Part shown: one piece after another, positions 36,139-44,993 of the stretch | Position numbering within the stretch: the first letter of the stretch is position 1 | Layout of the letters: every line of letters starts with the position of its first letter | Assembly: GCF_001645685.2 (NCBI RefSeq) | Contig: NZ_CP017080.1 | Coordinates: forward strand, 486,001-550,000 | DNA length: 64,000 nt | Direction: 5' to 3' | From: Peribacillus muralis | GTDB taxonomy: Bacteria; Bacillota; Bacilli; Bacillales; DSM-1321 | Notes under the pieces: generated by a model | Told to the model about the DNA's origin: nothing | What the model saw: the letters and a program-made list of their open reading frames with translations, nothing else | The model's database searches: none | Made by a program: the position numbers and the translations under genes

Positions 36139-37605
36139 TTATTCGGTTTGAATATGTTGGGTTCTGCCTAAATACCAAGTGTGAAAATCGTCCGCATATT
36201 CAACGGGCACATCACGGATTTTTGTGTGATGCACAGGTATTGAGCGGTTGATCGTTCCGATGCTGGCTAACCCGAAAACCTTCTGCAGCTTGGAGCGCTT
36301 GACTTCAATTTGAATGACCTTGCTTCTTTTGGTTAAGAACAGTGAGGTACCTAAGCTTCCGGTTTTAAACTGTACAAACTCGCCCTTTAACAAGTAGCGG
36401 CTACTTTTGTAATCGAGTATCCTCAACGTGTAAATGAGGACAAGTAAAATCAGCGAGATATACCACAAAGCTATATCGAAAAAACAGATGGCGGCTGTCG
36501 CAAGAAGCCAGAAAAAGCTGGGACGCAGCATTCTAATTTTAAATGCTTGTTTCGAGAGCGGCTCCATCGAACGTTCCACCTTGTAAGCTGGCAAAATCTC
36601 CTCTATCATCCCATAGGCACGCTCAACCGATAAAAAAGGATAGAGAACATTCGTATCAAGCTCTTCATCGCCGGTGCTTCCTGCGCTTATCAGTTTCACT
36701 TCTGCTAAACCCAGCATCCTTTTGATCATGGATTGGGTGATTTCGACAGCTTGCACCTTTTCTTTCCGAATGGAAAAAGAAGATTCATCCAGTATACCTT
36801 TCCTGATATGGATTCGCTCCTGATCGGATGAAATTTCATATTTTCCATATTTAACAAAGGTGGAAACGATTCCGAAGGTGACCGCTATACAGATGAAAGC
36901 GGTGATGGCGATGGTGACGATCCACCATGTATCCAATACCTGGGCTGCGTATCCTTCGGCATTTCTTAAATCGATGAAATCATCGAGTGTATTATATAAT
37001 GTAGCCAAAATGGGAATGAGGGCCAGGAAACTAAGCGATGTAAAGGAGGCCTTCAGAACGTCCCGGGTGGTAGGGGTGAAATGAATCGTTTTTTTCGTGA
37101 CTGATTCAAGGTCTGCAGAAGATCGTTCCACGTAAACTTCCGCATCCAGGATCGAATCATGACTTGATGAATATGTCTGCTCTAACCGTTCGGCCTCTTT
37201 TTGGGAAATCACCTCGAAAGGTACGCTGCCCTCGTCGCCGCTATTACCCGTTTCGAATGTCAAGGAGGTTAATTTAAAGATCCTGTGGAATACCGTCGTC
37301 CGTCGTTGGATATTTTGCACCTTATGTAGCGGTATCGTTCGATATGATTTCGAGATGAGTCCTGAAGTAATGTGAATGGTACCTTCCTTGATTTGATATT
37401 TATAGGTATACCATTCAAGGATGATCGATGAGACTCTCCAAACCAAATATATGAGAAAGGCGATCTGGAGTAGCTTCATATACATTTTTTCCGATCCGAA
37501 GTTCAATATATAAAGCATGATGATGAAAAAAATATTCCCCTTCAGCAATTTTCCCATTTCAAAAGGGATTTTAAAGGGGTGAAGCCGTTTTGCCTGTTCG
37601 TCCAT
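36139..37605 (-). CDS. ydbT: Bacterial PH-domain membrane protein YdbT
   Basis: A 488-residue protein with three DUF304/bPH_2 domains separated by membrane hairpins. Each bPH_2 copy shows the IxxxGxxxxSxRTIPLHKVQNI type motif: GLISKSYRTIPLHKVQNIQR (about 88-107), GILDESSFSIRKEKVQAVEI, and GSLGTSLFLTKRSKVIQIEV. Paired with YdbS it is implicated in B. subtilis in resistance to some bacteriocins; the mechanism is not established. It is encoded two bases after ydbS, so the two make one operon. Length matches B. subtilis YdbT. Confidence 0.85.
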   Translation of the reverse strand: MDEQAKRLHPFKIPFEMGKLLKGNIFFIIMLYILNFGSEKMYMKLLQIAFLIYLVWRVSSIILEWYTYKYQIKEGTIHITSGLISKSYRTIPLHKVQNIQRRTTVFHRIFKLTSLTFETGNSGDEGSVPFEVISQKEAERLEQTYSSSHDSILDAEVYVERSSADLESVTKKTIHFTPTTRDVLKASFTSLSFLALIPILATLYNTLDDFIDLRNAEGYAAQVLDTWWIVTIAITAFICIAVTFGIVSTFVKYGKYEISSDQERIHIRKGILDESSFSIRKEKVQAVEITQSMIKRMLGLAEVKLISAGSTGDEELDTNVLYPFLSVERAYGMIEEILPAYKVERSMEPLSKQAFKIRMLRPSFFWLLATAAICFFDIALWYISLILLVLIYTLRILDYKSSRYLLKGEFVQFKTGSLGTSLFLTKRSKVIQIEVKRSKLQKVFGLASIGTINRSIPVHHTKIRDVPVEYADDFHTWYLGRTQHIQTE

Positions 37606-37607
37606 CG

Positions 37608-38102
37608 TCAGTCCACTTCCTTAATTTTTGCATAATAGGCGATTTTGTCCCGTAAATCATAGGCTTCTTTCTCTGGGATGGCAGGTATCTCGTGAGAGTC
37701 GCCCATTGTGCCGATGCTTAGGGAGTATAAGTTATATTTTCGCAGCAAAGGACCTTGGTCCAGCTTGACGGATTGCACTTTCGTCATCGGTATGAGTTCA
37801 TGCGTTTCATACCAGGCTCCTCGTTTTGTATGGATGAATTCTTCATTCACATCGTAACGCCAATATTTTTGCAGCAAGATTGGTTCAATGAAGATGGACC
37901 AGATAGAATGGAATAAGGATAGCAGGACAAATCCGATTAACATCCATCCGATCCATTCTTTCCAAGTAAAATAGTTGTCTGCAATTAATAGAAGGATAAG
38001 GATGGCAATGATAATGAGGTGGATGATGGCTTCAGAAATCCGCCAAACCTTCACCGCTTGTTTGGAAATCTTCTTAGTAGGTGGTTTAATCTTTGAATGC
38101 AT
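37608..38102 (-). CDS. ydbS: Bacterial PH-domain membrane protein YdbS
   Basis: A 164-residue membrane protein: two helices (about 25-45 and 52-72) followed by one bPH_2 domain (RYDVNEEFIHTKRGAWYETHELIPMTKVQSV, then RKYNLYSLSIGTMGDSHEIPAI). It is the first gene of the ydbS-ydbT pair. The ATG at 38102 follows AAAGGAG at seven bases. Function as for YdbT: an envelope protein pair of unknown biochemistry. Confidence 0.85.
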   Translation of the reverse strand: MHSKIKPPTKKISKQAVKVWRISEAIIHLIIIAILILLLIADNYFTWKEWIGWMLIGFVLLSLFHSIWSIFIEPILLQKYWRYDVNEEFIHTKRGAWYETHELIPMTKVQSVKLDQGPLLRKYNLYSLSIGTMGDSHEIPAIPEKEAYDLRDKIAYYAKIKEVD

Positions 38103-38235
38103 ATATTCACTCCTTTTGTGTCTTCATACCTTATACGGTTTATCTTTTGAAAAAGTTCCCGGTTTGTCTTCCTATTAGATGGCGGTAAAGTGGACAAGAT
38201 AGTAGGAGGCAGTTTTTCGGGTAGGAGTGATAGGT

Positions 38236-39726
38236 TTGACATATAAAAGGAAGGTAAGCTTCATCTTCTTCCTGTTATTGATTGGCATTTTTCATGGTGA
38301 ATCGATGCAGGCGGCGAAAGAAGATGGAACGGTGGGACAGGAAATTCAACGTATCTTGAATGATTCCCCGGCATTATCAGGGGCGTTAACGGGAATATCG
38401 ATCCGGTCCGCAGAAACGGGTGAACTGATTTATGAAAGAGGTTCGCAAACGCGCTTGCGTCCAGCGTCCAACCTTAAGCTTTTGACGGCAGCGGCTGCAC
38501 TGGAAACGTTGGGGGAGGATCATGTATTTCTGACGGAATTATTCGTAAAAGGCGTGCAAGTCGGCCATGTCCTGCAGGGAGATTTGTATTTGAAAGGAAA
38601 GGGAGATCCAACATTGCTGGAAGGTGATTTCGATGAGTTGGCGGCTTCACTGAAGCAAAAAAAAGTGAAGCTCATATACGGAGATTTAGTTGGGGATGAT
38701 TCCTGGTATGATGATGTCCGGTATTCAAAAGACTTGGTATGGAGTGATGAACAAGAATATTACGGAGCGGCCGTTTCGGCTTTGACCGCTTCCCCGGATG
38801 AAGATTATGATACCGGAACCATCATCGTGAAGATTAGGCCAGGTGATAAAGCGGGGAGCCAGGCAGTGGTGAAAATGATACCGGAAACGGATCATGTGAG
38901 GATCATCAACAAAACGAAAACGGTGGCGGCTGACGGTCACAAGAAAATCGAAATCGACCGATCTCATGGAAAACGGACCGTTACGGTGACCGGAACGATT
39001 CCGGAGAATGCAGGAGAGTTCAAGGAATGGGTTTCGGTAAAAGATCCGACCGAATATGCGTTGAGCCTATTCGAAAAATCATTGACAAAACAAGGAATAA
39101 AATTTGTGGGCGTAAGGAAAAAAGGGGAAACGCCTATAGACGCGAACTTAATTGCCACTCATCGGTCCATGCCCCTTTCACAGCTTCTCATTCCTTTTAT
39201 GAAATTCAGCAATAACAGTCATGCTGAGATCTTGATAAAAGAAATGGGTAAAGAGGCTGGTGGAAAAGGAAGCTGGAAGGATGGATTGAAGGTCGCCGGA
39301 AACGAGTTGAAGAGTTTGGGGCTCGATATGCAAACGATCGAGATGCGTGATGGCTCCGGCATATCCCAAGTCAATATGATTCCAGCGAATGAAATAACCA
39401 AGCTGCTATATGCCGTACAGGAAAAAACGTGGTTCCCCGCTTATTTGAATGCGTTGCCGGTGGCAGGAATCGAGAATCGTATGGTAGGAGGCACGCTAAG
39501 AAAGAGGATGAAGGGGACCATTGCAGCTGGGAATGTCCGGGCGAAAACGGGGACGATTACAGGCACAAGTTCCTTAGCTGGTTATGTGACGACTAAACGC
39601 GGGGAAAAAGTCATATTTTCAATCATCTTGAATAATTTTGTGGAAGAAAAAGGCATCACGTCCATCCAGGATAAGATAGTCGTAATGCTGGCAGAACAGG
39701 ATCGCGTATTAGCCACTGCACGTTAG
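38236..39726 (+). CDS. dacC: D-alanyl-D-alanine carboxypeptidase/endopeptidase, PBP4a type (S13)
   Basis: A 496-residue secreted class-C low-molecular-weight penicillin-binding protein. The signal peptide covers about 1-27. Catalytic motifs are SNLK (Ser78, Lys81), SNN in KFSNNSHAEI, and KTG in RAKTGTITGTSSLAG. Between the first two motifs lies the large insertion (domains II/III) typical of the S13/PBP4 family. It trims or cleaves D-Ala peptides of peptidoglycan. TTG at 38236 is eight bases after TAGGAG; a GTG at 38227 overlaps that site. The 3' end overlaps the convergent HAD gene by 18 bases. Confidence 0.9.
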   Translation: MTYKRKVSFIFFLLLIGIFHGESMQAAKEDGTVGQEIQRILNDSPALSGALTGISIRSAETGELIYERGSQTRLRPASNLKLLTAAAALETLGEDHVFLTELFVKGVQVGHVLQGDLYLKGKGDPTLLEGDFDELAASLKQKKVKLIYGDLVGDDSWYDDVRYSKDLVWSDEQEYYGAAVSALTASPDEDYDTGTIIVKIRPGDKAGSQAVVKMIPETDHVRIINKTKTVAADGHKKIEIDRSHGKRTVTVTGTIPENAGEFKEWVSVKDPTEYALSLFEKSLTKQGIKFVGVRKKGETPIDANLIATHRSMPLSQLLIPFMKFSNNSHAEILIKEMGKEAGGKGSWKDGLKVAGNELKSLGLDMQTIEMRDGSGISQVNMIPANEITKLLYAVQEKTWFPAYLNALPVAGIENRMVGGTLRKRMKGTIAAGNVRAKTGTITGTSSLAGYVTTKRGEKVIFSIILNNFVEEKGITSIQDKIVVMLAEQDRVLATAR

Positions 39727-40389
39727 GAGCCAATTGGATACGTAGGTTTGCAGTTCACGGAAATCTGCGATGAGTACATCCGCCTCTTTTAATTCCTGTT
39801 CCCCTGCAAATCCGAATTGGCAGCCTACAGCAGTTAGGCTGTTTTTCTTTGCTGCTTCAATGTCTGATTTCCGATCTCCGATCATCATTGCATTTTGAAT
39901 GTGATGGTCATTCAATAACATCCTAACCAAGTCGGACTTGGAGCCTTCCACAGTTCTTTGGATACTGTAAATGTCGGTAACATATCGATGCAGTCCAAAG
40001 TATGAACAGATTTCATCCAAATACTTTTCCAGTCCGTTACTAGCTATGAAAACGGAAATACCAAGCTCTTTAATCGTTGATAACGTCTCCAGCACATAAG
40101 GAAAAAGCTGCCCTTTTCCTTCTTTGATTTCCTGATTCAAGCATTTTAAAAAAAGACGGTCCGCCTGTTGGTGAATATGATCAGGATGTTCTGGCATCAG
40201 TGTTTCCCAGACAACGCTCAATGGGACGCCCATTATCCTTTGATAGGCTGCAAGCGGGGTAATCCCGGCCCAGTTTCCTTCTGCCCGAAGAATATCGAAT
40301 GTTCTTTCAAGTGAGGAACCTAAAATTTCGTTTGTTTGAAATAAGGTGCCGTCCATATCAAAAATGGCGGCAAATTGGATAGTGTCCAT
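39709..40389 (-). CDS. HAD-family phosphatase (phosphoglycolate phosphatase-like)
   Basis: A 226-residue HAD hydrolase. Motif I is FDMDGTLFQT (nucleophile and acid Asp), motif II is FIASNG (Ser), motif III is the Lys in EGSKSDLV, and motif IV is MIGDRKSDIEAA (metal Asp). A helical cap lies between motifs I and II. The substrate is unknown; sugar phosphates or phosphoglycolate are usual for this subgroup. The ATG at 40389 has AAGAAGGTG upstream; the frame runs open 30 codons further but without support. It overlaps the end of dacC tail to tail. Confidence 0.85.
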   Translation of the reverse strand: MDTIQFAAIFDMDGTLFQTNEILGSSLERTFDILRAEGNWAGITPLAAYQRIMGVPLSVVWETLMPEHPDHIHQQADRLFLKCLNQEIKEGKGQLFPYVLETLSTIKELGISVFIASNGLEKYLDEICSYFGLHRYVTDIYSIQRTVEGSKSDLVRMLLNDHHIQNAMMIGDRKSDIEAAKKNSLTAVGCQFGFAGEQELKEADVLIADFRELQTYVSNWLLTCSG

Positions 40390-40477
40390 TAAATGCACCT
40401 TCTTTTCAGCTTTTCTTTTTTCCTCCAAAGGAAACACGGGAGAATGAATGGAAATAAGTAATATAGGAGGAATGCTC

Positions 40478-41081
40478 ATGAAATTTCCAACTTAACGGTC
40501 CGCTTACGATTGAAGGCCTTATAGCCGAAATTCACTTAAAGTCCCAAAAGCGCTTTTCTTATTTGATTGCCATAGATGGGAGGGGTGGGTCTGGAAAAAG
40601 TACACTAGCTTCCCTTATGCATGCCGCATGTCCAGGGAGTTCCATTGTTCATATGGACGATTTCTATTTGCCTTCTTCACAGCGCATCCCGTTACCCCCA
40701 ACCCAAAAGAAGATCGGGGCAGATTATGATTGGAAGCGGTTGTTTCGGCAAGTCCTTAAACCGCTTTCCGAGGGGATGGAAGCAAGATATCAGCGGTATG
40801 ATTGGGATAAGGACGCTTTAACCGAATGGCAAGTGGTTCCTTCTTTAGGACTGGTCATTATCGAAGGAATGTATTCAACTCGTATAGAATTGGCTGGACT
40901 TTATGATTTCACTATTTGGGTCGAATGTCCCCGTGATCGCCGTTTGGAACGCGGCCTCGAACGGGATGGCGAAGAGGCGCGTCAGATGTGGGAAGATAAC
41001 TGGATGATTCAGGAAAACCTTTATGTGGAAGCTCAAACGCCGCAAGAAAGAGTGAAGCTTGTAGAGGATGGAACATGCTGA
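40478..41081 (+). pseudogene. Uridine-kinase-like P-loop kinase with an apparent frameshift at its 5' end
   Basis: The main frame encodes FSYLIAIDGRGGSGKST (Walker A), HMDDFYLPS and a phosphotransferase core ending VKLVEDGTC. It is open from 40491, where it reads NFQLNGPLTIEGL and on into the Walker A, but has no standard start there. An ideal site, AGGAGG followed by ATG at 40478, lies one base out of frame and hits TAA after five codons. Removing one base from the AAATTT run after that ATG would restore a protein of about 200 residues. Alternatively a 172-residue protein could start at TTG 40563, giving an unusually short N terminus directly before the P-loop. Substrate unknown; it resembles nucleoside or pantothenate-type kinases. 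Confidence 0.6.
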
Positions 41082-41148
41082 ACCCGGTGAAATTTTCAAG
41101 TCAATTTAATTGTAAAGGTTTTCCTGGGAAAATCATATCAATTTTCAC

Positions 41149-41157
41149 GGGGATTTC
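41149..41157 (+). promoter_or_regulatory. Possible antiterminator arm upstream of the chitinase gene
   Basis: GGGGATTTC here is complementary to GAAATCCCC at 41221-41229, the left half of the terminator that follows. Pairing upstream would prevent the terminator from forming, an attenuator-like layout. Confidence 0.35.
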
Positions 41158-41182
41158 TAATTGAGTTATAAGGGAGGAAATG

Positions 41183-41251
41183 ATGTTCACTGGTGCAGAA
41201 TGGTTTTACGTATGTAGTGCGAAATCCCCGATTTTGGGGATTTTTTTATGA
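41183..41251 (+). CDS. Possible leader peptide
   Basis: A 22-codon frame starting MFTGAEWFYVCSAKS. GGGAGG lies five bases before the ATG (another ATG overlaps at 41180). The reading frame runs through the terminator hairpin, so ribosome progress would affect folding. No family recognised. It could be chance. Confidence 0.3.
   Translation: MFTGAEWFYVCSAKSPILGIFL
41221..41248 (+). terminator. Rho-independent terminator ahead of the chitinase gene
   Basis: AAATCCCC and GGGGATTT pair around GATTTT, followed by T7. It either ends the kinase transcript (140 bases after its stop) or acts as a leader attenuator. Confidence 0.85.
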
Positions 41252-41316
41252 GATGCCCTTTTCAGTACCAAATACTTCATATGGATTTTTTTTACATAAA
41301 CAGGCCTTTCCTACTG

Positions 41317-41331
41317 TACAAATAATTTGTA
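41317..41331. promoter_or_regulatory. Operator-like palindrome upstream of the chitinase gene
   Basis: TACAAATAATTTGTA is a perfect 15-base palindrome 111 bases before the chitinase start. The binding protein is unknown. Confidence 0.35.
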
Positions 41332-41441
41332 ATAACATGTAAAATATTAGTATCATACAAATTTATTCAATTGCATCCTTGTGGCTCGTTAGTTTAATAG
41401 ATTCAATCTAGTAACTGTAAAAATCGGGAGGGGGATATGTA

Positions 41442-43184
41442 ATGAAAAAAAGTAAGTGGATGTATTCTTTGGGGATGCTTATGGTCTTGATTACTTCATT
41501 AGTGATTGGAGGGGCGGAAACGTCACAATCAGTAGAAGCCGCCAGTAAATCGGTGAAGAAAGTCGTCGGTTATTATACTTCCTGGGGAGCTAAGGACCGG
41601 GGCTTCCAGGTGGAGGACATCGATGGCAAAAATATTACCCATATCAACTATGCTTTTGCCGATATTTGCTGGGATGGAGTGCACGGCAATGATTCTGTTG
41701 ATAACCCAGGTTCAAAGACATGGAAGTGCCAGGATAAATCGATTCCACTGCAAAGTAAAAAAGTACCGAATGGGACTGTCGTCTTAGGTGACCCCGATAC
41801 TGACGTTAAACGGTCTTATGGGAAAAAGACAGTGAAGCAATGTAGTCGTGCGGAATGCGGAAACTTCGCAAAACTCAATGATTTGAAAGAAAAGTACCCA
41901 CATATAAAAACGCTTATCGCTGTCGGTGGCTGGTCATGGAGCAACCGTTTCTCCGATGCGGCAGCGGACCCTGTAACACGAAAGGTATTTGCCAAGTCTT
42001 CGGTCGAATTCATTCGAACATACGGATTTGATGGCGTCGACCTTGATTGGGAATATCCTGTTGAAGGGGGGCTGGCGGGAAACTCTCTTCGCCCGGAAGA
42101 TAGGGAAAACTATACATCATTGCTTCAGGAAATTCGCAATGAATTGGATAAAGCCGAAAAAGAGGACGGAAAGCAATATTTATTGACGATTGCAGCAGGC
42201 ATAAGCGGCTCGTTCATTAAAAATACGGAACCTTCAAAGATTGCGGGAATTGTGGATTGGATCAACTTGATGACCTACGATTTCCACGGTGGCTGGGAAA
42301 CGACTACAAATCATAATGCCCCGCTATATTTTTCAAAAAATGATCCTAATCATAATTGGGGATTGACGGTCAAGGAGTCGGTTGAACGGTATAAGGCAGC
42401 GGATGTGCCCATGGATAAAGTCACGTTAGGTTTGCCGTTTTATGGAAAAGGGTGGACTGGTGTGGATGATGGAGGGGAAAATGGCGAATACCAAACAGCC
42501 ACACCTGGAAACAATGGCTCTTTCCTTCCTCGGGGAACGTGGGATGATGATGAATCTGGCATAACCGGAATATTTGATTATGGAGACCTTGCAGCGAACT
42601 ATGTAAATAAGAAAGGCTACAAAAGATATTGGAATGACGAAGCAAAGGTGCCTTTCCTATATAACCAAAAGACGAAGTCGTTCATTTCATATGACGACCG
42701 CGAGTCCATCGGATATAAAACCGATTTCATCAAGTCACAAGACATGGGAGGGGCAATGATTTGGGATTTAAGCCTAGATTGCAGGACTTCAGAGAAGTAT
42801 ACATGCAAAGGCGATACCCTCCTTCAAAAAATTTCTGATGATTTGCTCGAAGGCGGCATTAATGGACCAGAGGATGGCATCGACCATGTAAATGTCACAT
42901 ATGCCATCACTTCTAAGTGGGGCACAGGTTCCATTTTCAATATCAGGATTAAAAACACTGGAACAGCACCTATTGAGGATTGGAAGGTTGAGTTCGATTA
43001 CGCGGGGGAAATGCAGCAAATATGGAATGGGAAGATCATCAGCAAATCACAGCATCACTATGTGATCAGAAATGATCAATGGAATAAAAAGATCCAACCG
43101 GGAGAATCGGTTACGATAGGGGGAGAGGGCAGAGGACAGGCGCCTGCTGTCATCACCAATGTGGTCGTCAATGAAATGAAATAA
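41442..43184 (+). CDS. Secreted GH18 chitinase with C-terminal CBM2
   Basis: A 580-residue secreted enzyme. Signal peptide about 1-34 (ends VEAAS). The GH18 TIM barrel (about 40-455) carries SxGG as AVGGWSWS and the catalytic DxxDxDxE motif DGVDLDWEYP with acid Glu204, plus MTYDFHGGWE and a final AMIWDLSLDC. A chitin-insertion domain lies near 330-430. Residues about 485-580 form a CBM2-type carbohydrate-binding domain (YAITSKWGTGSIFNIRIKN, IWNGKI, GESVTIGGEG). Several paired Cys are unusual for a Bacillus exoenzyme but common in this subfamily. It degrades chitin from fungi or insects outside the cell. The ATG follows GGGAGGGGG. Confidence 0.94.
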   Translation: MKKSKWMYSLGMLMVLITSLVIGGAETSQSVEAASKSVKKVVGYYTSWGAKDRGFQVEDIDGKNITHINYAFADICWDGVHGNDSVDNPGSKTWKCQDKSIPLQSKKVPNGTVVLGDPDTDVKRSYGKKTVKQCSRAECGNFAKLNDLKEKYPHIKTLIAVGGWSWSNRFSDAAADPVTRKVFAKSSVEFIRTYGFDGVDLDWEYPVEGGLAGNSLRPEDRENYTSLLQEIRNELDKAEKEDGKQYLLTIAAGISGSFIKNTEPSKIAGIVDWINLMTYDFHGGWETTTNHNAPLYFSKNDPNHNWGLTVKESVERYKAADVPMDKVTLGLPFYGKGWTGVDDGGENGEYQTATPGNNGSFLPRGTWDDDESGITGIFDYGDLAANYVNKKGYKRYWNDEAKVPFLYNQKTKSFISYDDRESIGYKTDFIKSQDMGGAMIWDLSLDCRTSEKYTCKGDTLLQKISDDLLEGGINGPEDGIDHVNVTYAITSKWGTGSIFNIRIKNTGTAPIEDWKVEFDYAGEMQQIWNGKIISKSQHHYVIRNDQWNKKIQPGESVTIGGEGRGQAPAVITNVVVNEMK

Positions 43185-43195
43185 GTAAAGCATAT

Positions 43196-43238
43196 AAGAC
43201 TTTTCCAAATGGATATGCCTTTTGGAAAAGTCTTTTTT
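43196..43238 (+). terminator. Rho-independent terminator
   Basis: AGACTTTTCCAAA pairs with TTTGGAAAAGTCT, followed by TTTTT, after the chitinase gene. Confidence 0.9.
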
Positions 43239-43260
43239 CATGGCATGGATTAATTGGACC

Positions 43261-44634
43261 TTAAAATCTGCGCCGCTTGGAAGAACCAGGTATACCAAGA
43301 TCTTCACGGTACTTTGCAATGGTTCGGCGGGAAATCATCGTTCCTTCACTTTCGAAGATTTGGCATAGCTTCTGATCTGAAAATGGTTTTATTTTATCCT
43401 CATCGGCAATCAAAACCTTTATTTTTTCTTTAATGGTAGTAGTTGATTCACAGTCTTTGCCGTTTACATGTTTTAACCCTCTCGTAAAGAAATTCCTTAA
43501 TTTAAAAAGTCCATGCGGTGTCTGGATGTATTTATTACTCGTCGCCCTGCTGACCGTTGATTCATGAAGCTGAATTTTTTCGGAAATGTCCTTAAGTGTC
43601 ATCGGTTTCAATCCAGCCATTCCCCTCAGGAAAAACTCCTGCTGCGCTTCCACGATTGTCGCCGTCACTTTGTATAGAGTCATTTGCCTTTGTTCGAGCC
43701 CCTTAATCAACGATTGAGCATCATGTAGTTGAGCCTTAACGTAGTCATTAGCTCGTTTTTCATGTTTCATGGCGATGTAGTCCTTATAGTAAGGATTAAT
43801 GGACAGCTTGGGTAGGAAGCCATCGTTAACCGTTATCGAATATCCATCTTTTTCTTTTTCCACGAATACATCCGGTACGATGTAATGAATCATCTCATCG
43901 GAAAAGTGACTGACTGGGCGTGGGTTCAAGGTACGGATGAAATCGCCTGCCTCCTGAACTTCCTGAATGGTCACTTTGTAAAGGTCCGCAATTTTCCGGT
44001 AACGCTTTTCGGCTAAGTCCGTTAAGTGGTTCTCGACGATCGTATAAGCCAATCGATTGTCATTTTCTTGATTGCGAATTTGAAGAAGTAAGCAATCAGT
44101 CAGATCTTTAGCGCCGACGCCAATGGGGTCAAAGGTTTGCAATACTTGGATCATCGTTTCCATTTCCTCGCTGGACACCGAAAAAAGCGAGGCTGTCCAA
44201 TTCATATCAATATCAAGAAAGCCATTTCCATTTAAGCTTCCTATTAGGAATTCAACTATTTTTGTTTCACTGTCTTTCAAGGATCTGAACAAACTCAGCT
44301 GCTCCAATAAGTGTGCTTCCAACGTTACCGTGGTGCAGGAATAATTTTGGATTGGGTTGTAATCATTATCTGTACTGTATCTATTCCCTTTGCGAGAAGT
44401 TTCACGTATGCGATAGTCCATCATATGTGTACGAATATTAGGTTCAGAGAGTGAGGTGTGAGGGGCATTAGCCGCTGCGGCCATTTCGAGAACAGGATTT
44501 TCATTAGCCTGCTCTTGTAGGAAATCGTTTAATTCATGTGTGGAATATTGCAGGATATTGATTGCCTGCTGTAATTCAGGGGTTAATGATAATTTCAAGG
44601 ATTGTTTTAGCTGCAATTCAAAACCTGCCTGCAT
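43261..44634 (-). CDS. sigL: RNA polymerase sigma-54 factor SigL/RpoN
   Basis: A 457-residue sigma-54. Region I begins MQAGFELQLKQSLKLSLTPELQQAINILQYS (Gln-rich activator-response segment). The core-binding domain is in the middle. The helix-turn-helix LKDISEKIQLHESTVSRATSNKYIQTP (about 355-380) and the RpoN box SRRTIAKYRE near the C terminus contact the -24/-12 promoter. It needs an AAA+ enhancer-binding activator to open promoters. The ATG at 44634 is preceded by GAAAGAAG; 37 codons of open frame upstream have no site. Two near-consensus sigma-54 promoters lie within 3.3 kb on the opposite strand. No activator gene is in the window. Confidence 0.95.
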   Translation of the reverse strand: MQAGFELQLKQSLKLSLTPELQQAINILQYSTHELNDFLQEQANENPVLEMAAAANAPHTSLSEPNIRTHMMDYRIRETSRKGNRYSTDNDYNPIQNYSCTTVTLEAHLLEQLSLFRSLKDSETKIVEFLIGSLNGNGFLDIDMNWTASLFSVSSEEMETMIQVLQTFDPIGVGAKDLTDCLLLQIRNQENDNRLAYTIVENHLTDLAEKRYRKIADLYKVTIQEVQEAGDFIRTLNPRPVSHFSDEMIHYIVPDVFVEKEKDGYSITVNDGFLPKLSINPYYKDYIAMKHEKRANDYVKAQLHDAQSLIKGLEQRQMTLYKVTATIVEAQQEFFLRGMAGLKPMTLKDISEKIQLHESTVSRATSNKYIQTPHGLFKLRNFFTRGLKHVNGKDCESTTTIKEKIKVLIADEDKIKPFSDQKLCQIFESEGTMISRRTIAKYREDLGIPGSSKRRRF

Positions 44635-44788
44635 ATCTATCAACTTCTTTCGTATTAGATTAACTAAGTGAACAAAAGGATAGTATCGATAATAATACAA
44701 ATCTTCCGAAAATTCAACGTTTAATGTTAGATTATATAACATCATATGTTTTATCCAAGGAATCTATGATAGGAATGAGGTAATTAAG

Positions 44789-44801
44789 TCGAATGATTCG
44801 A
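44789..44801. promoter_or_regulatory. Possible activator (UAS) site
   Basis: TCGAATGATTCGA is a perfect 13-base palindrome about 100 bases upstream of the sigma-54 promoter at 44902. A related AAGTCGAAT half-site recurs at about 44868-44876. This is the usual location for an enhancer-binding protein. Confidence 0.4.
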
Positions 44802-44901
44802 ATATGAATTGTTTGATTCTGAAATAAATCATCATGTGTTCGTTTTGATTTGATTATGAATCGTTTTAAGTCGAATACCTTTAATATTAGGTTCATATAC
44901 T

Positions 44902-44918
44902 TTGGCATGCATCTTGCA
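44902..44918 (+). promoter_or_regulatory. Sigma-54 promoter for the aminotransferase operon
   Basis: TTGGCATGCATCTTGCA has the invariant GG and GC dinucleotides ten bases apart and fits the consensus TTGGCACNNNNNTTGCW at all but one position. It lies 76 bases before the aminotransferase start. Confidence 0.88.
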
Positions 44919-44993
44919 ATATCTAAAAATATAAAAATAAATTGGTTCAGCAAAATATAAAAAATCCATTATTTAAGAAGGGTGTTTTTTTAC

